Below, piece after piece: positions 46,332 to 54,423 of a stretch of DNA of 64,000 bases; the stretch's first letter is position 1; the number at the start of each line of letters is the position of its first letter. The stretch lies in contig NZ_CP067100.1 of the NCBI RefSeq assembly GCF_016616235.1, forward strand, positions 4,523,001-4,587,000. The letters are read 5' to 3'. The stretch is from Bradyrhizobium diazoefficiens (GTDB taxonomy: Bacteria; Pseudomonadota; Alphaproteobacteria; Rhizobiales; Xanthobacteraceae). The notes under the pieces are model-generated. The model was not told where the DNA came from. It made no database searches and saw nothing but the letters and a program-made list of their open reading frames with translations. Position numbers and translations under genes: made by a program.

Positions 46332-47036
46332 CTAACCCTCCTCGTTCGAATTGCTGTGTACATCGCGCTCGTCGACGAGACGCAGGCGCGCAGTGTCGCC
46401 TGCGGATTTCGCCTGCTCGCCGAGCACACGCAGCATCTCGGTGCAGAGCGCCTCGGGCGAACGCCCCATGGCGTAGCCTTCCAGAATCACGCCGATGGCG
46501 ACGGCCCAAAATCGCCGCGAGCTTTCGTCGGGCGCACGTAGGGAGCGCCAGCCATGCCGCTCGACCTGACTCGCATAGGCACGCGCGCCTTCGGCGTGCA
46601 GACGCTCGATGGTGCGCTCGACCAGCGGCGCGAGATCCTGACGGCGCCGCGTCAGTGTCAGGGCTTCGGCGAAGAAGGCAATCGAATCGCTCGCTGTCAC
46701 GGTCTCGGCCAGCGCGTGGGTGTACTCGCGCGGCGTGCGCGCCTTCAGCGCCGCCTGTTCGGTCGCACGCGCGAGGTACAGCAGGTCGCGGCAGGCGCAT
46801 TCGACGAACAGCGCTTCCTTGGTGCGGAAGTAGTAGGTGATCTGGCTCGGGAATGCGTCCGCGGCGGCCGCGATGTCGGTGATGGCCGTGCCCGATAGCC
46901 CCCGTTCCCGGAACAGCGGGCTCGCCGCGTCCAGCAGAAGCGACCGCATCTTGCGGCCGGCCGAGCGGGTTGCCCGCGCGGCATGCTTGGGATCGCCAGC
47001 CGCCCCAAGCGGTTCATGGACCGATTTTTCCGCCAT
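46332..47036 (-). CDS. TetR-family regulator of the desaturase
   Basis: The 234-residue protein has an N-terminal TetR helix-turn-helix (LLDAASPLFRERGLSGTAITDIAAAADAFPSQITYYFRTKEALF) and a divergent ligand domain. It is the first gene of a TetR-desaturase operon, so probably represses itself and the desaturase. The ATG at 47036 is preceded by AAGGGG; the frame is open upstream without family similarity. A perfect palindrome lies 19 bases before the start. Confidence 0.88.
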   Translation of the reverse strand: MAEKSVHEPLGAAGDPKHAARATRSAGRKMRSLLLDAASPLFRERGLSGTAITDIAAAADAFPSQITYYFRTKEALFVECACRDLLYLARATEQAALKARTPREYTHALAETVTASDSIAFFAEALTLTRRRQDLAPLVERTIERLHAEGARAYASQVERHGWRSLRAPDESSRRFWAVAIGVILEGYAMGRSPEALCTEMLRVLGEQAKSAGDTARLRLVDERDVHSNSNEEG

Positions 47037-47386
47037 CCGGGACCCCTTGTTGACTTGTTTGTATGATATACAAACAAATAGTTCAAGCGGCGTGAGGGGG
47101 ATTGGAAGATCGGGGTTTGCCCCCTCGGCACCGGAACCATTCCCGGCCGAAAACCCGGCCTCAAACCTTGCAAAGCCGGCCAAAATCCGTATAAGCGCGC
47201 CATCCGCAGACCCCGGCCGGGAGCTGAACGGACGGTCTCAGCAAATCATTCGTGATTTTGGTGTGGCAGGGCCAGTCGGCCCGTCGTCCCGTGTTTCCGC
47301 CTTCTGAGCTTCATCCCAGAGTCCTTTCCGAAGGTCTCTTAAGGGCTTGACGCCGGGCGATGCGCCAACATGAGGAAAGGACCACC
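47037..47386. other. Divergent region between tetR and rpsF
   Basis: No gene is seen. The stretch contains the TetR palindrome at 47055-47077, the promoter of the desaturase operon, and the rpsF leader. Confidence 0.5.
47055..47077. promoter_or_regulatory. Candidate TetR operator
   Basis: TTGTTTGTAT (47055-47064) and ATACAAACAA (47068-47077) form a perfect 10-bp inverted repeat with three bases between. It overlaps the AT-rich promoter region of the tetR-desaturase operon, the standard arrangement for autorepression. Confidence 0.75.
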
Positions 47387-47893
47387 ATGGCTCTCTATGA
47401 GCATGTTTTTCTCGCGCGTCAGGACGCGAGCACGCAGCAGGTCGAAGAGCTGACTGCGCAGATGACCGGAATCGTCGAGGGTCTCGGCGGCAAAGTCACC
47501 AAGACCGAGAATTGGGGCGTTCGCTCCCTCACCTACCGCATGAACAAGAACCGCAAGGCGCACTTCGTGCTGCTCAACATCGACGCGCCGTCCGCGGCGA
47601 TCGCCGAGATCGAGCGCCAGGAGCGCATCAGCGAAGACGTGATCCGCTATCTCAGCGTCCGCGTCGAGGAGCTCGAGGAAGGCCCGTCTGCGATGATGCG
47701 CAAGGCCGACCGAGATCGCGAGCGTGATGACCGCGGCGGCGGCTTCCGCGGCGAGCGCGAAGGCGGCTTCCGTGGCGACCGCGAGGGCGGTTTCCGTGGC
47801 GGCGATCGTGAAGGCGGCGGCTTCCGCGGTGATCGCGGCCCGCGTCGTCCGCGCGAAGACGCTGAAACCACCACCACGACGGATGGGGAGTAA
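47387..47893 (+). CDS. rpsF: 30S ribosomal protein S6, with a Gly/Arg-rich tail
   Basis: S6 pairs with S18 on the 30S platform. The core [15 protein letters not shown] to about residue 105 is normal. The C-terminal tail is unusual: from about 112 to 155 it repeats the pattern GGFRG-x-RE four times, giving an RGG-like basic segment where E. coli S6 carries a Glu tail. Length is 168 residues. GAGGAAAGG precedes the ATG at 47387. It heads rpsF-rpsR-DUF2232-rplI, conserved in alphaproteobacteria. Confidence 0.96.
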   Translation: MALYEHVFLARQDASTQQVEELTAQMTGIVEGLGGKVTKTENWGVRSLTYRMNKNRKAHFVLLNIDAPSAAIAEIERQERISEDVIRYLSVRVEELEEGPSAMMRKADRDRERDDRGGGFRGEREGGFRGDREGGFRGGDREGGGFRGDRGPRRPREDAETTTTTDGE

Positions 47894-47898
47894 GAACA

Positions 47899-48138
47899 AT
47901 GGCTGAAGCTGGTGCACGCCGCCCGTTTTTTCGTCGTCGCAAGAGCTGCCCGTTCACGGGCGCCAATGCTCCGAAGATCGATTATAAGGACTCCAAGCTC
48001 CTGATGCGTTACGTCTCCGAGCGCGGCAAGATCGTGCCGAGCCGCATCACTGCGGTGTCCGCGAAGAAGCAGCGTGAGCTCGCCCGCGCCATCAAGCGCG
48101 CGCGGTTCCTGGGCCTGCTGCCCTACGTCATTCGCTAA
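47899..48138 (+). CDS. rpsR: 30S ribosomal protein S18
   Basis: S18 binds beside S6 on the 30S platform. [15 protein letters not shown] and the central [19 protein letters not shown] are canonical. Length is 79 residues. It follows rpsF by 5 bases and is certainly co-transcribed. A palindromic terminator-like sequence follows. Confidence 0.97.
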   Translation: MAEAGARRPFFRRRKSCPFTGANAPKIDYKDSKLLMRYVSERGKIVPSRITAVSAKKQRELARAIKRARFLGLLPYVIR

Positions 48139-48146
48139 GACGAATT

Positions 48147-48174
48147 CGGCCGGCGGCGATATCGCCGCCGGCCG
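48147..48174 (+). terminator. Perfect 28-base palindrome after rpsR
   Basis: CGGCCGGCGGCGAT is followed at once by its complement ATCGCCGCCGGCCG, then CACTTTAG. In RNA this gives a strong hairpin 8 bases after the rpsR stop. It probably attenuates or processes the transcript before the DUF2232 gene. Confidence 0.65.
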
Positions 48175-48263
48175 CACTTTAGTTTCATAAGGCTTCCGGG
48201 TCGTCCGGTCGCCGATGGTTGGGGCAAGACGCCTCTAACCGCTCGAAGGGAGCGGGACAGCTG

Positions 48264-49241
48264 ATGATGACTTTTGGACTGATAGCCCTGATCGCCGGCG
48301 CTGCGTCGGCCCTGACGTTCGCCTCGATCGTTTCGGGCGCGCTGATCTCGCTCGTCCTGTTCTATCTCGCACCGCTGCCGCTGATGGTCGCCGCGATCGG
48401 CTGGGGGCCGCTATGCGCAAGCCTTGGCGGCATCGCCGCGGCGGCCGGTCTCGGCGCTTTGTTCGGCTTGCCCTACTGCATTGCCTTTGCCGTCACGGTC
48501 GCGCTGCCCGCCTGGTGGCTCGGCCACCTCGTCCTGCTCAGCCGGCCGGTGACCCCCGTCACACGGGACGGCGCCACTGCGCCGCAGGCCGAGCCTGAGC
48601 TCGAATGGTATCCGGTCGGCCGCCTCCTGCTGTGGATCGCGGGCTTCGCCGCGCTGACCACGATCGCGGCCCTGCTCACGCTCGGCGCTGATGCCGACAC
48701 TATCATCGGCACGCTGCGGCGCGGCCTGATGCGCTTGCTCCGTGCCGCCGATCCGCAAACGTCAGGCGAAGCCGGCCAGTTCATCGACGCACTGGTACGC
48801 ATCGCACCGGCTGCTGCCACCATCGTCGCGATGATGACGCTCACGCTCAACCTCTGGCTCAGCGCCAAGGTGACGGCGACGTCGGGCCGACTGCGCCGTC
48901 CCTGGCCTGACATGATGACGGCGGAGCTGCCGCCGATGACGCTGGTCGGGCTCTGTGTCGCGCTGGCCTTCTGCTTCACCGGCGGGCTGCTCGCGATCGT
49001 CGCGCAGATCAGCGCGGCCGCACTGATGATGGGCTACGCGCTCACCGGCTTTGCCGTGCTGCATACGCTGACATTGGCGCTGAAGAGCCGCACCTTCTGG
49101 CTCGGCTCGACCTACATCGTCGTCGTCGTGTTCGGCTGGCCCGTCATCGCGATGGTGATCCTCGGCCTTGCCGACGCCGTGTTTGGCTTCCGTGAGCGCT
49201 TCATGCGCACGCGGCAGCCGCCGCCGCTGCCGACCCCTTAA
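48264..49241 (+). CDS. DUF2232-family membrane protein
   Basis: The 325-residue protein has about eight hydrophobic helices and falls in the DUF2232 / YybS-like family, whose function is unknown. Its place between rpsR and rplI is constant in Rhizobiales, which hints at a link with ribosome or cell-envelope growth. The ATG at 48264 has GGGAG-GGGAC upstream; a longer frame starts at 48219. It ends with a Pro-rich tail. Confidence 0.85.
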   Translation: MMTFGLIALIAGAASALTFASIVSGALISLVLFYLAPLPLMVAAIGWGPLCASLGGIAAAAGLGALFGLPYCIAFAVTVALPAWWLGHLVLLSRPVTPVTRDGATAPQAEPELEWYPVGRLLLWIAGFAALTTIAALLTLGADADTIIGTLRRGLMRLLRAADPQTSGEAGQFIDALVRIAPAAATIVAMMTLTLNLWLSAKVTATSGRLRRPWPDMMTAELPPMTLVGLCVALAFCFTGGLLAIVAQISAAALMMGYALTGFAVLHTLTLALKSRTFWLGSTYIVVVVFGWPVIAMVILGLADAVFGFRERFMRTRQPPPLPTP

Positions 49242-49289
49242 GTTCAAATCCGAAAATCCAACCACTCAACACTTCAAAGGAGAACGAAT

Positions 49290-49892
49290 ATGGAAGTCAT
49301 TCTGCTGGAACGCGTCAACAAGCTCGGCCAGATGGGCGAAGTCGTGAAGGTTCGCGACGGCTATGCCCGCAATTTCCTGCTCAAGCGCGGCAAGGCGCTG
49401 CGCGCCACCGCCGACAACCGCGCCAAGTACGACGGCATGAAAGCCGAGCTCGAGGCCCGCAACCTCGAATCCAAGGCCGAGGCGTCCAAGGTCGCCGAGA
49501 AGATCCAGGGCAAGAACATCATCGTGATTCGTCAGGCCTCGGAAGCTGGTCAGCTGTTCGGGTCGGTCAACGTGCGTGACATCGTCATGGCGTTCGAAGC
49601 CGACGGCGTTTCGCTGTCCCGGCCGCAGGTCCAGCTCGATGCCCCGATCAAGACCATCGGCAAGCACGCGATCACCGTTGCCGTCCATCCCGAAGTCGAA
49701 GTCGAGATCACCGTCACTGTGGCGCGCAGCCAGGACGAGGCCGAGCGCATCAACCGTGGCGAGGACATCTCCACCCGCAACGAGGACCGCGACGCGGCCG
49801 CCGAGGCGATTGCCGCCGCCGGCGAGTTCTTCGATCCGGAAGCCCAGCACGACGAGGTCGAGCCGGCCCCGGCTGCGGAAGAAGAGAAGTAA
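49290..49892 (+). CDS. rplI: 50S ribosomal protein L9
   Basis: L9 bridges the L1 stalk base to the next ribosome. The N-domain [31 protein letters not shown] is canonical. The product, 200 residues, has an acidic C-terminal tail (about 50 residues) past the usual length of 150, a feature of alphaproteobacterial L9. AAAGGAGAACG precedes the ATG. It closes the rpsF operon; a strong terminator follows. Confidence 0.96.
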   Translation: MEVILLERVNKLGQMGEVVKVRDGYARNFLLKRGKALRATADNRAKYDGMKAELEARNLESKAEASKVAEKIQGKNIIVIRQASEAGQLFGSVNVRDIVMAFEADGVSLSRPQVQLDAPIKTIGKHAITVAVHPEVEVEITVTVARSQDEAERINRGEDISTRNEDRDAAAEAIAAAGEFFDPEAQHDEVEPAPAAEEEK

Positions 49893-49902
49893 GCAAATCT
49901 GC

Positions 49903-49993
49903 CGTCATTCCGGGGCGGTCCGCAGGACCGAACTATGCACCTGAGAATCTCGAGATTCCGGGTCTGGCGCTTACGCGCCATCCCGGAATGACG
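49903..49993. repeat. Cloverleaf-like palindromic repeat
   Basis: The outer 12-bp arms CGTCATTCCGGG (49903-49914) and CCCGGAATGACG (49982-49993) enclose three smaller perfect hairpins: CGGTCC-GCA-GGACCG (49916-49930), the 14-base palindrome GAATCTCGAGATTC (49945-49958), and TGGCGC-TTAC-GCGCCA (49965-49980). It resembles genus-wide REP/BIME-like elements. Confidence 0.8.
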
Positions 49994-50002
49994 AACACGA
50001 TC

Positions 50003-50036
50003 AAAAGCCCGGTTGCCTCAGGCGGCCGGGCTTTTT
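50003..50036. terminator. Bidirectional Rho-independent terminator
   Basis: AAAAGCCCGG (50003-50012) pairs with CCGGGCTTTTT (50026-50036), with T tracts in both directions. It ends rplI on the plus strand and overlaps the last codons of the convergent thioesterase gene. Confidence 0.8.
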
Positions 50037-50482
50037 GCTTTGGTGACGTCCTCGCTCAGCATCGCGATCGAGGCGAGTGCCGTTGCCGTATGTTTCTCGA
50101 CACCCTCGCTGACACAGAACACGTCGGCGGCGACCACGGAGACCTGGCGGCCCGGCTTGATCACCCTGGCCCGACAGATCAACTTCTCGCCCACTGCGGG
50201 CGACAATAGATTGAGCTTGTATTCCGCCGTCAGCGCCGGCTGGCCACGCCAGGTGGCGGCCGCGATCGTCGTGGCGTTGTCGACCAGGAAGGCGGTGACG
50301 CCGCCGTGAAAGAAGCCATGCTGCTGGAGCAACTCCGGCCGGCGGTCCACGGAGATCGTGCAGGTACCGCGCGACAATTCGGACAGCTCGGCGCCGACCA
50401 GGTTCATAAAACCCTGCCGGCCGACATTGGCGTGGATGCGTTCGGCGATCGGCTCAAATTCGGGATCTGCTTCGGCTCGCAT
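50018..50482 (-). CDS. PaaI-type thioesterase
   Basis: The 154-residue hot-dog protein carries HGFFHGGVTAFLVDNATT, the catalytic block of PaaI-like acyl-CoA thioesterases, with Asp in VDNA. It follows a TetR regulator by 11 bases, so the pair is an operon. The natural acyl-CoA is unknown. Its stop overlaps the rplI terminator. Confidence 0.87.
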   Translation of the reverse strand: MRAEADPEFEPIAERIHANVGRQGFMNLVGAELSELSRGTCTISVDRRPELLQQHGFFHGGVTAFLVDNATTIAAATWRGQPALTAEYKLNLLSPAVGEKLICRARVIKPGRQVSVVAADVFCVSEGVEKHTATALASIAMLSEDVTKAKSPAA

Positions 50483-50493
50483 GAGGCCTCTCC

Positions 50494-51090
50494 TTAGTCC
50501 TGGTTGATGCGCTCGGGCGGCACCAGCGCACGGATGGCGCAGGCTACAAGCGTCCTGGCCTCAGCGCGGGGATCGGCGCGGTCGCGCCCCGACAGGAAGG
50601 CGCGGCAAAGGATCTGCGCCGGCCCGATGAGCTGGCTGACGAACATCACCGGCGTCATCGGCAATAGCTCGCCACCGGCAACCAGCGGCGCGCGCCAACG
50701 CTCGATGCCTTCGGCGAGCCGCGCATTCTGCGCGCGCTGGGCCTCGCGCATGTCCTCGCCCCATTCGCTGCGCGATATCTCGAAGAGGTAGCGCGCTTCG
50801 CGCCGGCTGGTGACCACCCAGTCGAGATGCGACCGGATCAGGCGATCGATCCCCTGCTCGGCATCCGGGGCCGGATCGAGCGCGGCGAGCATTGCGGCGT
50901 GATAGTGCCTGAGCACCTCCAGGAACAGTGCTCCGGCGAGCTCCTTCTTCGATCCGAAGACGTGAAAGAAGCTGCCGTTCGACGTGCGCGCCTTGGCGCG
51001 GATCGCCGCCACCGTCGCAGCTTCGAAGCCGACGCGGTCGAACACGGCAAGCCCGGCCGCCAACAGATCGTCACGCACGCTCGCGGTCAT
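50494..51090 (-). CDS. TetR-family regulator of the thioesterase
   Basis: The 198-residue protein has an N-terminal TetR helix-turn-helix (LAAGLAVFDRVGFEAATVAAIRAKARTSNGSFFHVFGSKKEL) and a ligand domain. The ATG at 51090 has AGGAGG upstream. It is first in a TetR-thioesterase operon and lies beside a perfect inverted repeat, so autorepression responsive to an acyl-CoA is a reasonable guess. Confidence 0.88.
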   Translation of the reverse strand: MTASVRDDLLAAGLAVFDRVGFEAATVAAIRAKARTSNGSFFHVFGSKKELAGALFLEVLRHYHAAMLAALDPAPDAEQGIDRLIRSHLDWVVTSRREARYLFEISRSEWGEDMREAQRAQNARLAEGIERWRAPLVAGGELLPMTPVMFVSQLIGPAQILCRAFLSGRDRADPRAEARTLVACAIRALVPPERINQD

Positions 51091-51112
51091 CGCGCCTCCT
51101 GGAGCCATACTC

Positions 51113-51127
51113 TAGAGTGTTACTCTA
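51113..51127. promoter_or_regulatory. Candidate TetR operator
   Basis: TAGAGT (51113-51118) and ACTCTA (51122-51127) form a perfect inverted repeat with three bases between, extended by a further ACTC copy on the left. It sits 23 bases before the tetR start. Confidence 0.65.
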
Positions 51128-51198
51128 ATGGCGGTCAAGACGACACCGAAGCCGCGCCGGAGCGCGGCCTCCACAGGTCGATCGGAAAACGGGGGCTG

Positions 51199-52149
51199 TT
51201 ACCGCGAGATCGGCGGTGCAGGCGGACCTGAGGATTCCGCCGGCGGCGGAGCCGCAGCTGTTGCGGGCGGCGCCGCTTCCTGCGGTCTGGCCGCAGGTTC
51301 AGAGCTCGCGACCGGCGCGGCCGGCTCGGTGGGCTTCGCAGCGGCTGCCGGTGGAGCCGGCGTCACCTGCGGCACCGGATCAGGCCGCAGCGCCGGAGCC
51401 TCGCTGCCGCGCGGCTCGACCTTGGCGCTGCTGTCCGGCTTGGCCTCAGCGGGCCTCTCGGGAGCCTTGCTGGTGTCGGGCCTGGTCTCTGGCTTGGCCT
51501 CGGGCTCGACCTTGGCACTCTCGGGCTTGGACTCGGCTTTCGGCTCGCTCTTCTTCTCTTCCGTGGCCGGCGCGGCATCGACCTTCGGCGCTTCCTCGGT
51601 GCCGGGCTTGCCACGACGCTTGCCTTTGCGTCCCTCAGGCGCTGCCTGGCCCTCGGGCTTCACGCCCTCCTCGGCCGGCCGTGCCGCGCGCTTTTGGCGC
51701 GCACCTTCGGTCGCGGCCGCCGCACCCTCGCCTTCAGGCTTGGCAGCTTCCTGCGAGTGCTGGCGACGACCCTGATGCTCAGGGGACTGGCCGGGCGCGG
51801 TGTTGGCTTCCTTCTCCTTGGCGCTGCCCTTCTTGCCGTCCTTGGCCTGATAGCGGGCGTCGGTCGCACCGTTGGAGACGAGGTAGGAGGCGAGGATGCC
51901 CGCCATGTCCGAGCTGGTGGTGTAGTGCTGGCGCAGGAAGCCCGGCAGCGAGCCCGGCGCCACGGACTTCAACAGTCCGCGCGGGCTTTTGTGGCACGCA
52001 TTGCAGGTCTGCGCGAAAATCTGGGAGGGGCTTTTGCCGGCCTCGAGGTTCGTCGCCTGCGCAAGAACGGCATCGGCCGCGCCGAAGCCGATCAGAAGCA
52101 CTACCGTCGCGAGGCTGAGCGCTCGGCTCGACATTCCCATCATCTCCAT
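51199..52149 (-). CDS. Exported cytochrome c-like protein with a long low-complexity tail
   Basis: The 316-residue product has a signal peptide, then a short domain with a single haem motif CNACH near residue 49, suiting a class I cytochrome c. From about residue 105 to the end it is a charged Ala/Pro/Glu/Lys-rich tail with no fold signal. The axial Met may be in TTSSDMAG. Function unknown; an electron-transfer role in the periplasm or a cell-wall link is possible. The ATG at 52149 is chosen, but ATG 52134 is close by. Confidence 0.75.
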   Translation of the reverse strand: MEMMGMSSRALSLATVVLLIGFGAADAVLAQATNLEAGKSPSQIFAQTCNACHKSPRGLLKSVAPGSLPGFLRQHYTTSSDMAGILASYLVSNGATDARYQAKDGKKGSAKEKEANTAPGQSPEHQGRRQHSQEAAKPEGEGAAAATEGARQKRAARPAEEGVKPEGQAAPEGRKGKRRGKPGTEEAPKVDAAPATEEKKSEPKAESKPESAKVEPEAKPETRPDTSKAPERPAEAKPDSSAKVEPRGSEAPALRPDPVPQVTPAPPAAAAKPTEPAAPVASSEPAARPQEAAPPATAAAPPPAESSGPPAPPISR

Positions 52150-52414
52150 TGAATTCCGAGAGGTGCAGCCAGCGTCCGGCGCGGCGGCGGGTCACCTTTT
52201 AGCGGATTGAGCCGCGAATGGAAGCAGGCTCCGCGCGCAAGGATGTGATTAAGCGATTTTGGAATATCGGCTTTGAATACCGTGCAATAGCGGGGCAGGA
52301 ACATCTTCCTTACATTTACATGCAAACGCATAGGAACCAGAGCGGGACCTGAGCGTCAGATGTGAAAGCCGGGTTGGTCGCATCTCTTCGGGTTGGCTCG
52401 AGAGGAAGGTGTCG

Positions 52415-53665
52415 ATGGACCGATTGTTGCGTAGATTCCTGTCTCAATTCATCCGGCGCGGGTCGATGACGGTGACCAGCGCCAGCGGATCCAGATTCAC
52501 CGTCGGCGATGGCTCCGGCGAGCCGGTCGCGGTACGCTTCGTCACCGCGGACGCCGAGCGGAAAATCTTCATCAATCCCGAGCTCGGGCTCGGCGAGGCC
52601 TATATGGACGGCGAGTTCGTCGTCGAGCGCGGCACCATAGCTGATGCCCTCGCCATCCTGCTCGATCAACCCGACCCGTTGCCGCAGTGGGCAAAGCCGT
52701 GGTGGCATCTGCGGTATCTGACGCGGCACCTCAAGCAATTCAATCCGCGCTCGCGCTCGCGCCGCAACGTCGCCCATCACTACGATCTCGACGCCAGGCT
52801 CTATTCGCTCTTCCTCGATGCCGACAAGCAATACAGCTGCGCCTATTTCGAGACGCCGGAGACCACGCTCGACGATGCACAGCTCGCCAAGAAGCGGCAC
52901 ATCGCAGCAAAGCTGCTAGTTGGAAGCGGCCAACGCGTGCTCGACATCGGTTGCGGCTGGGGCGGGCTCGGGCTCTACCTCGCCGAGATCGCCGGCACTG
53001 ACGTCACCGGTATCACGCTATCAACAGAGCAGTTGCAGGTCGCCAATTCACGTGCCGCCGAAAAGGGCCTGAGTGGATCGGCCAGATTCCTGCTCGAGGA
53101 CTATCGCGACATTGACGGGCCGTTCGACCGCATTGTCTCTGTCGGCATGTTCGAGCATGTCGGAGCGAGGTTCTACGACACCTACTTCCGCCGCTGCGCC
53201 AAACTGCTGAGCGAAGACGGCGTCATGCTGCTGCACTCGATCGGCCGCTCGCAGGGACCGGATTCGACCAATCCGTGGATCGCCAAGTACATCTTTCCCG
53301 GCGGCTACATCCCCGCATTGTCCGAGGTGCTGCCGGCGATCGAACGCGCGGGCCTCCTGGTCTGCGATATCGAGATCCTGCGCCTGCATTATGCCGAGAC
53401 CCTGAAGGCCTGGCGGGAGCGCTTCATGGCGCGGCGCGAGGAGGCCGTGCAGCTCTACGACGAGCGCTTCGCGCTGATGTGGGAGTTTTATCTCGCAGCC
53501 TGCGAGATGACCTTCCGCAAGCAGGCCATGATGAATTTCCAGATCCAGCTGACCAAGCGCCAAGGCGTGGTGCCGATGACCCGCGACTACATCGCGCGCG
53601 AGGAAGCCCGGCTGCGGGCGCTCGAAGGCGGCGCCAAGCCCAGGCTGAAACTGGCTGGTGAATAA
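52415..53665 (+). CDS. cfa: Cyclopropane-fatty-acyl-phospholipid synthase
   Basis: The enzyme adds a methylene bridge from SAM to unsaturated acyl chains of membrane lipids. The SAM site is LDIGCGWGGLGLYLAE and the bicarbonate and catalytic region includes SVGMFEHVG and HSIGRSQGP. The N-terminal SCP2-like domain precedes it. Length is 416 residues. AGAGGAAGG precedes the ATG at 52415. Several CFA/MMA paralogues exist in such genomes, so the substrate is not certain. Confidence 0.93.
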   Translation: MDRLLRRFLSQFIRRGSMTVTSASGSRFTVGDGSGEPVAVRFVTADAERKIFINPELGLGEAYMDGEFVVERGTIADALAILLDQPDPLPQWAKPWWHLRYLTRHLKQFNPRSRSRRNVAHHYDLDARLYSLFLDADKQYSCAYFETPETTLDDAQLAKKRHIAAKLLVGSGQRVLDIGCGWGGLGLYLAEIAGTDVTGITLSTEQLQVANSRAAEKGLSGSARFLLEDYRDIDGPFDRIVSVGMFEHVGARFYDTYFRRCAKLLSEDGVMLLHSIGRSQGPDSTNPWIAKYIFPGGYIPALSEVLPAIERAGLLVCDIEILRLHYAETLKAWRERFMARREEAVQLYDERFALMWEFYLAACEMTFRKQAMMNFQIQLTKRQGVVPMTRDYIAREEARLRALEGGAKPRLKLAGE

Positions 53666-53668
53666 GTC

Positions 53669-53875
53669 TTAGTGACGCAGGGTCGAGATCGGGGAGGACC
53701 GGAAAGACGCAGTCAATGCCAACTGCGCCCGCAGTTCCACAATGACCTCGGGTGCGACCGGCTGGCGGCGGATCTCCGGGCGTTCGGCGTGCTGCATCGC
53801 GGCAATCAGGCCTGACAGCCAAAGCCGGGTACCGGCCTCGCTTCGCCACCGATGGTGCTGCCGTTCTGGCCGCAT
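53669..53875 (-). CDS. Small hypothetical protein
   Basis: The 68-residue product (MRPERQHHRWRSEAGTRLWLSGLIAAMQHAERPEIR...) is basic at the start and has a short hydrophobic helix. GAACGAGG lies upstream. It lies in a region otherwise without genes and is tail-to-tail with cfa, 3 bases apart. It could be real; there is no known family. Confidence 0.4.
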   Translation of the reverse strand: MRPERQHHRWRSEAGTRLWLSGLIAAMQHAERPEIRRQPVAPEVIVELRAQLALTASFRSSPISTLRH

Positions 53876-53965
53876 AGCTGCCTCGTTCCCTTATTGGCGG
53901 GTTGCGGGAGACAACCCCCTGCCCGTCTGCCCGTTCCGGACATGCCCCGAAAGAATCCGGGGAGA

Positions 53966-53981
53966 TGTGATCTGCTTCACA
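53966..53981. promoter_or_regulatory. Perfect Crp-type site
   Basis: TGTGA, six bases, TCACA: an exact match to the classical Crp consensus. It is centred about 41 bases before the ATG of the small membrane protein at 54015. Confidence 0.6.
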
Positions 53982-54014
53982 TTGGTCTGGTCGGCTCTGG
54001 CTTAGACCGGCGCC

Positions 54015-54134
54015 ATGAGCAAAGAGACCCAAACCTCATTCGACGTGCAGGACGACCTCCGCACCGATTACGCCCTGATCGCCACCGGCGTCGGAGCGGC
54101 CCTGGTAGCGCTGGTCTACCTCCTGCTGGTCTGA
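54015..54134 (+). CDS. Small single-pass membrane protein, 39 residues
   Basis: The product reads MSKETQTSFDVQDDLRTDYA then a hydrophobic helix (LIATGVGAALVALVYLLLV) to the end. Polar head and C-terminal helix suggest a type II or tail-anchored membrane peptide. No strong ribosome-binding site is seen. A perfect Crp-type palindrome lies just upstream. No known family. Confidence 0.55.
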   Translation: MSKETQTSFDVQDDLRTDYALIATGVGAALVALVYLLLV

Positions 54135-54423
54135 AACCGACCCGAGAGCTCCCAGCATGCGCTTTTCCGCGTGCTTCTCGATACGTCTGCGCCCCAATCC
54201 ATAAGGTTCATGATTTCAGGATTTTTCCGCGGCATGGTCGCGGCCGCCTCCGGGACGGGCGGAGTTCCACAAAAATCAGTCAAGCACGGCGCATGCTGCG
54301 GCCGCTAATCATCCACCGCTTTTAAGATCGGTTGATAGCGGCGAGCTTTTACTTCCGCTTCGGCCGGAGGCGGCGCTTTATCCCGGCCCCGCATCCGCCC
54401 CAGAAAATTGCTATCGCTCGACC
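54135..54423. other. Upstream region of dnaB
   Basis: No gene is seen in these 289 bases. They probably hold the dnaB promoter; the start codon lies in a weak ribosome-binding context. Confidence 0.45.

Larger units (their letters stand above)
53666..54014. other. Region between cfa and a small membrane protein
   Basis: Apart from the tentative minus-strand ORF at 53669-53875, I see only regulatory sequence here, including the Crp-type palindrome at 53966-53981. Confidence 0.45.

Noticed and set aside
49903..49993. A tRNA gene, because of the cloverleaf-like fold
   Set aside because: No TTC loop, anticodon stem sequence or CCA end; the stems are simple palindromes of an intergenic repeat.
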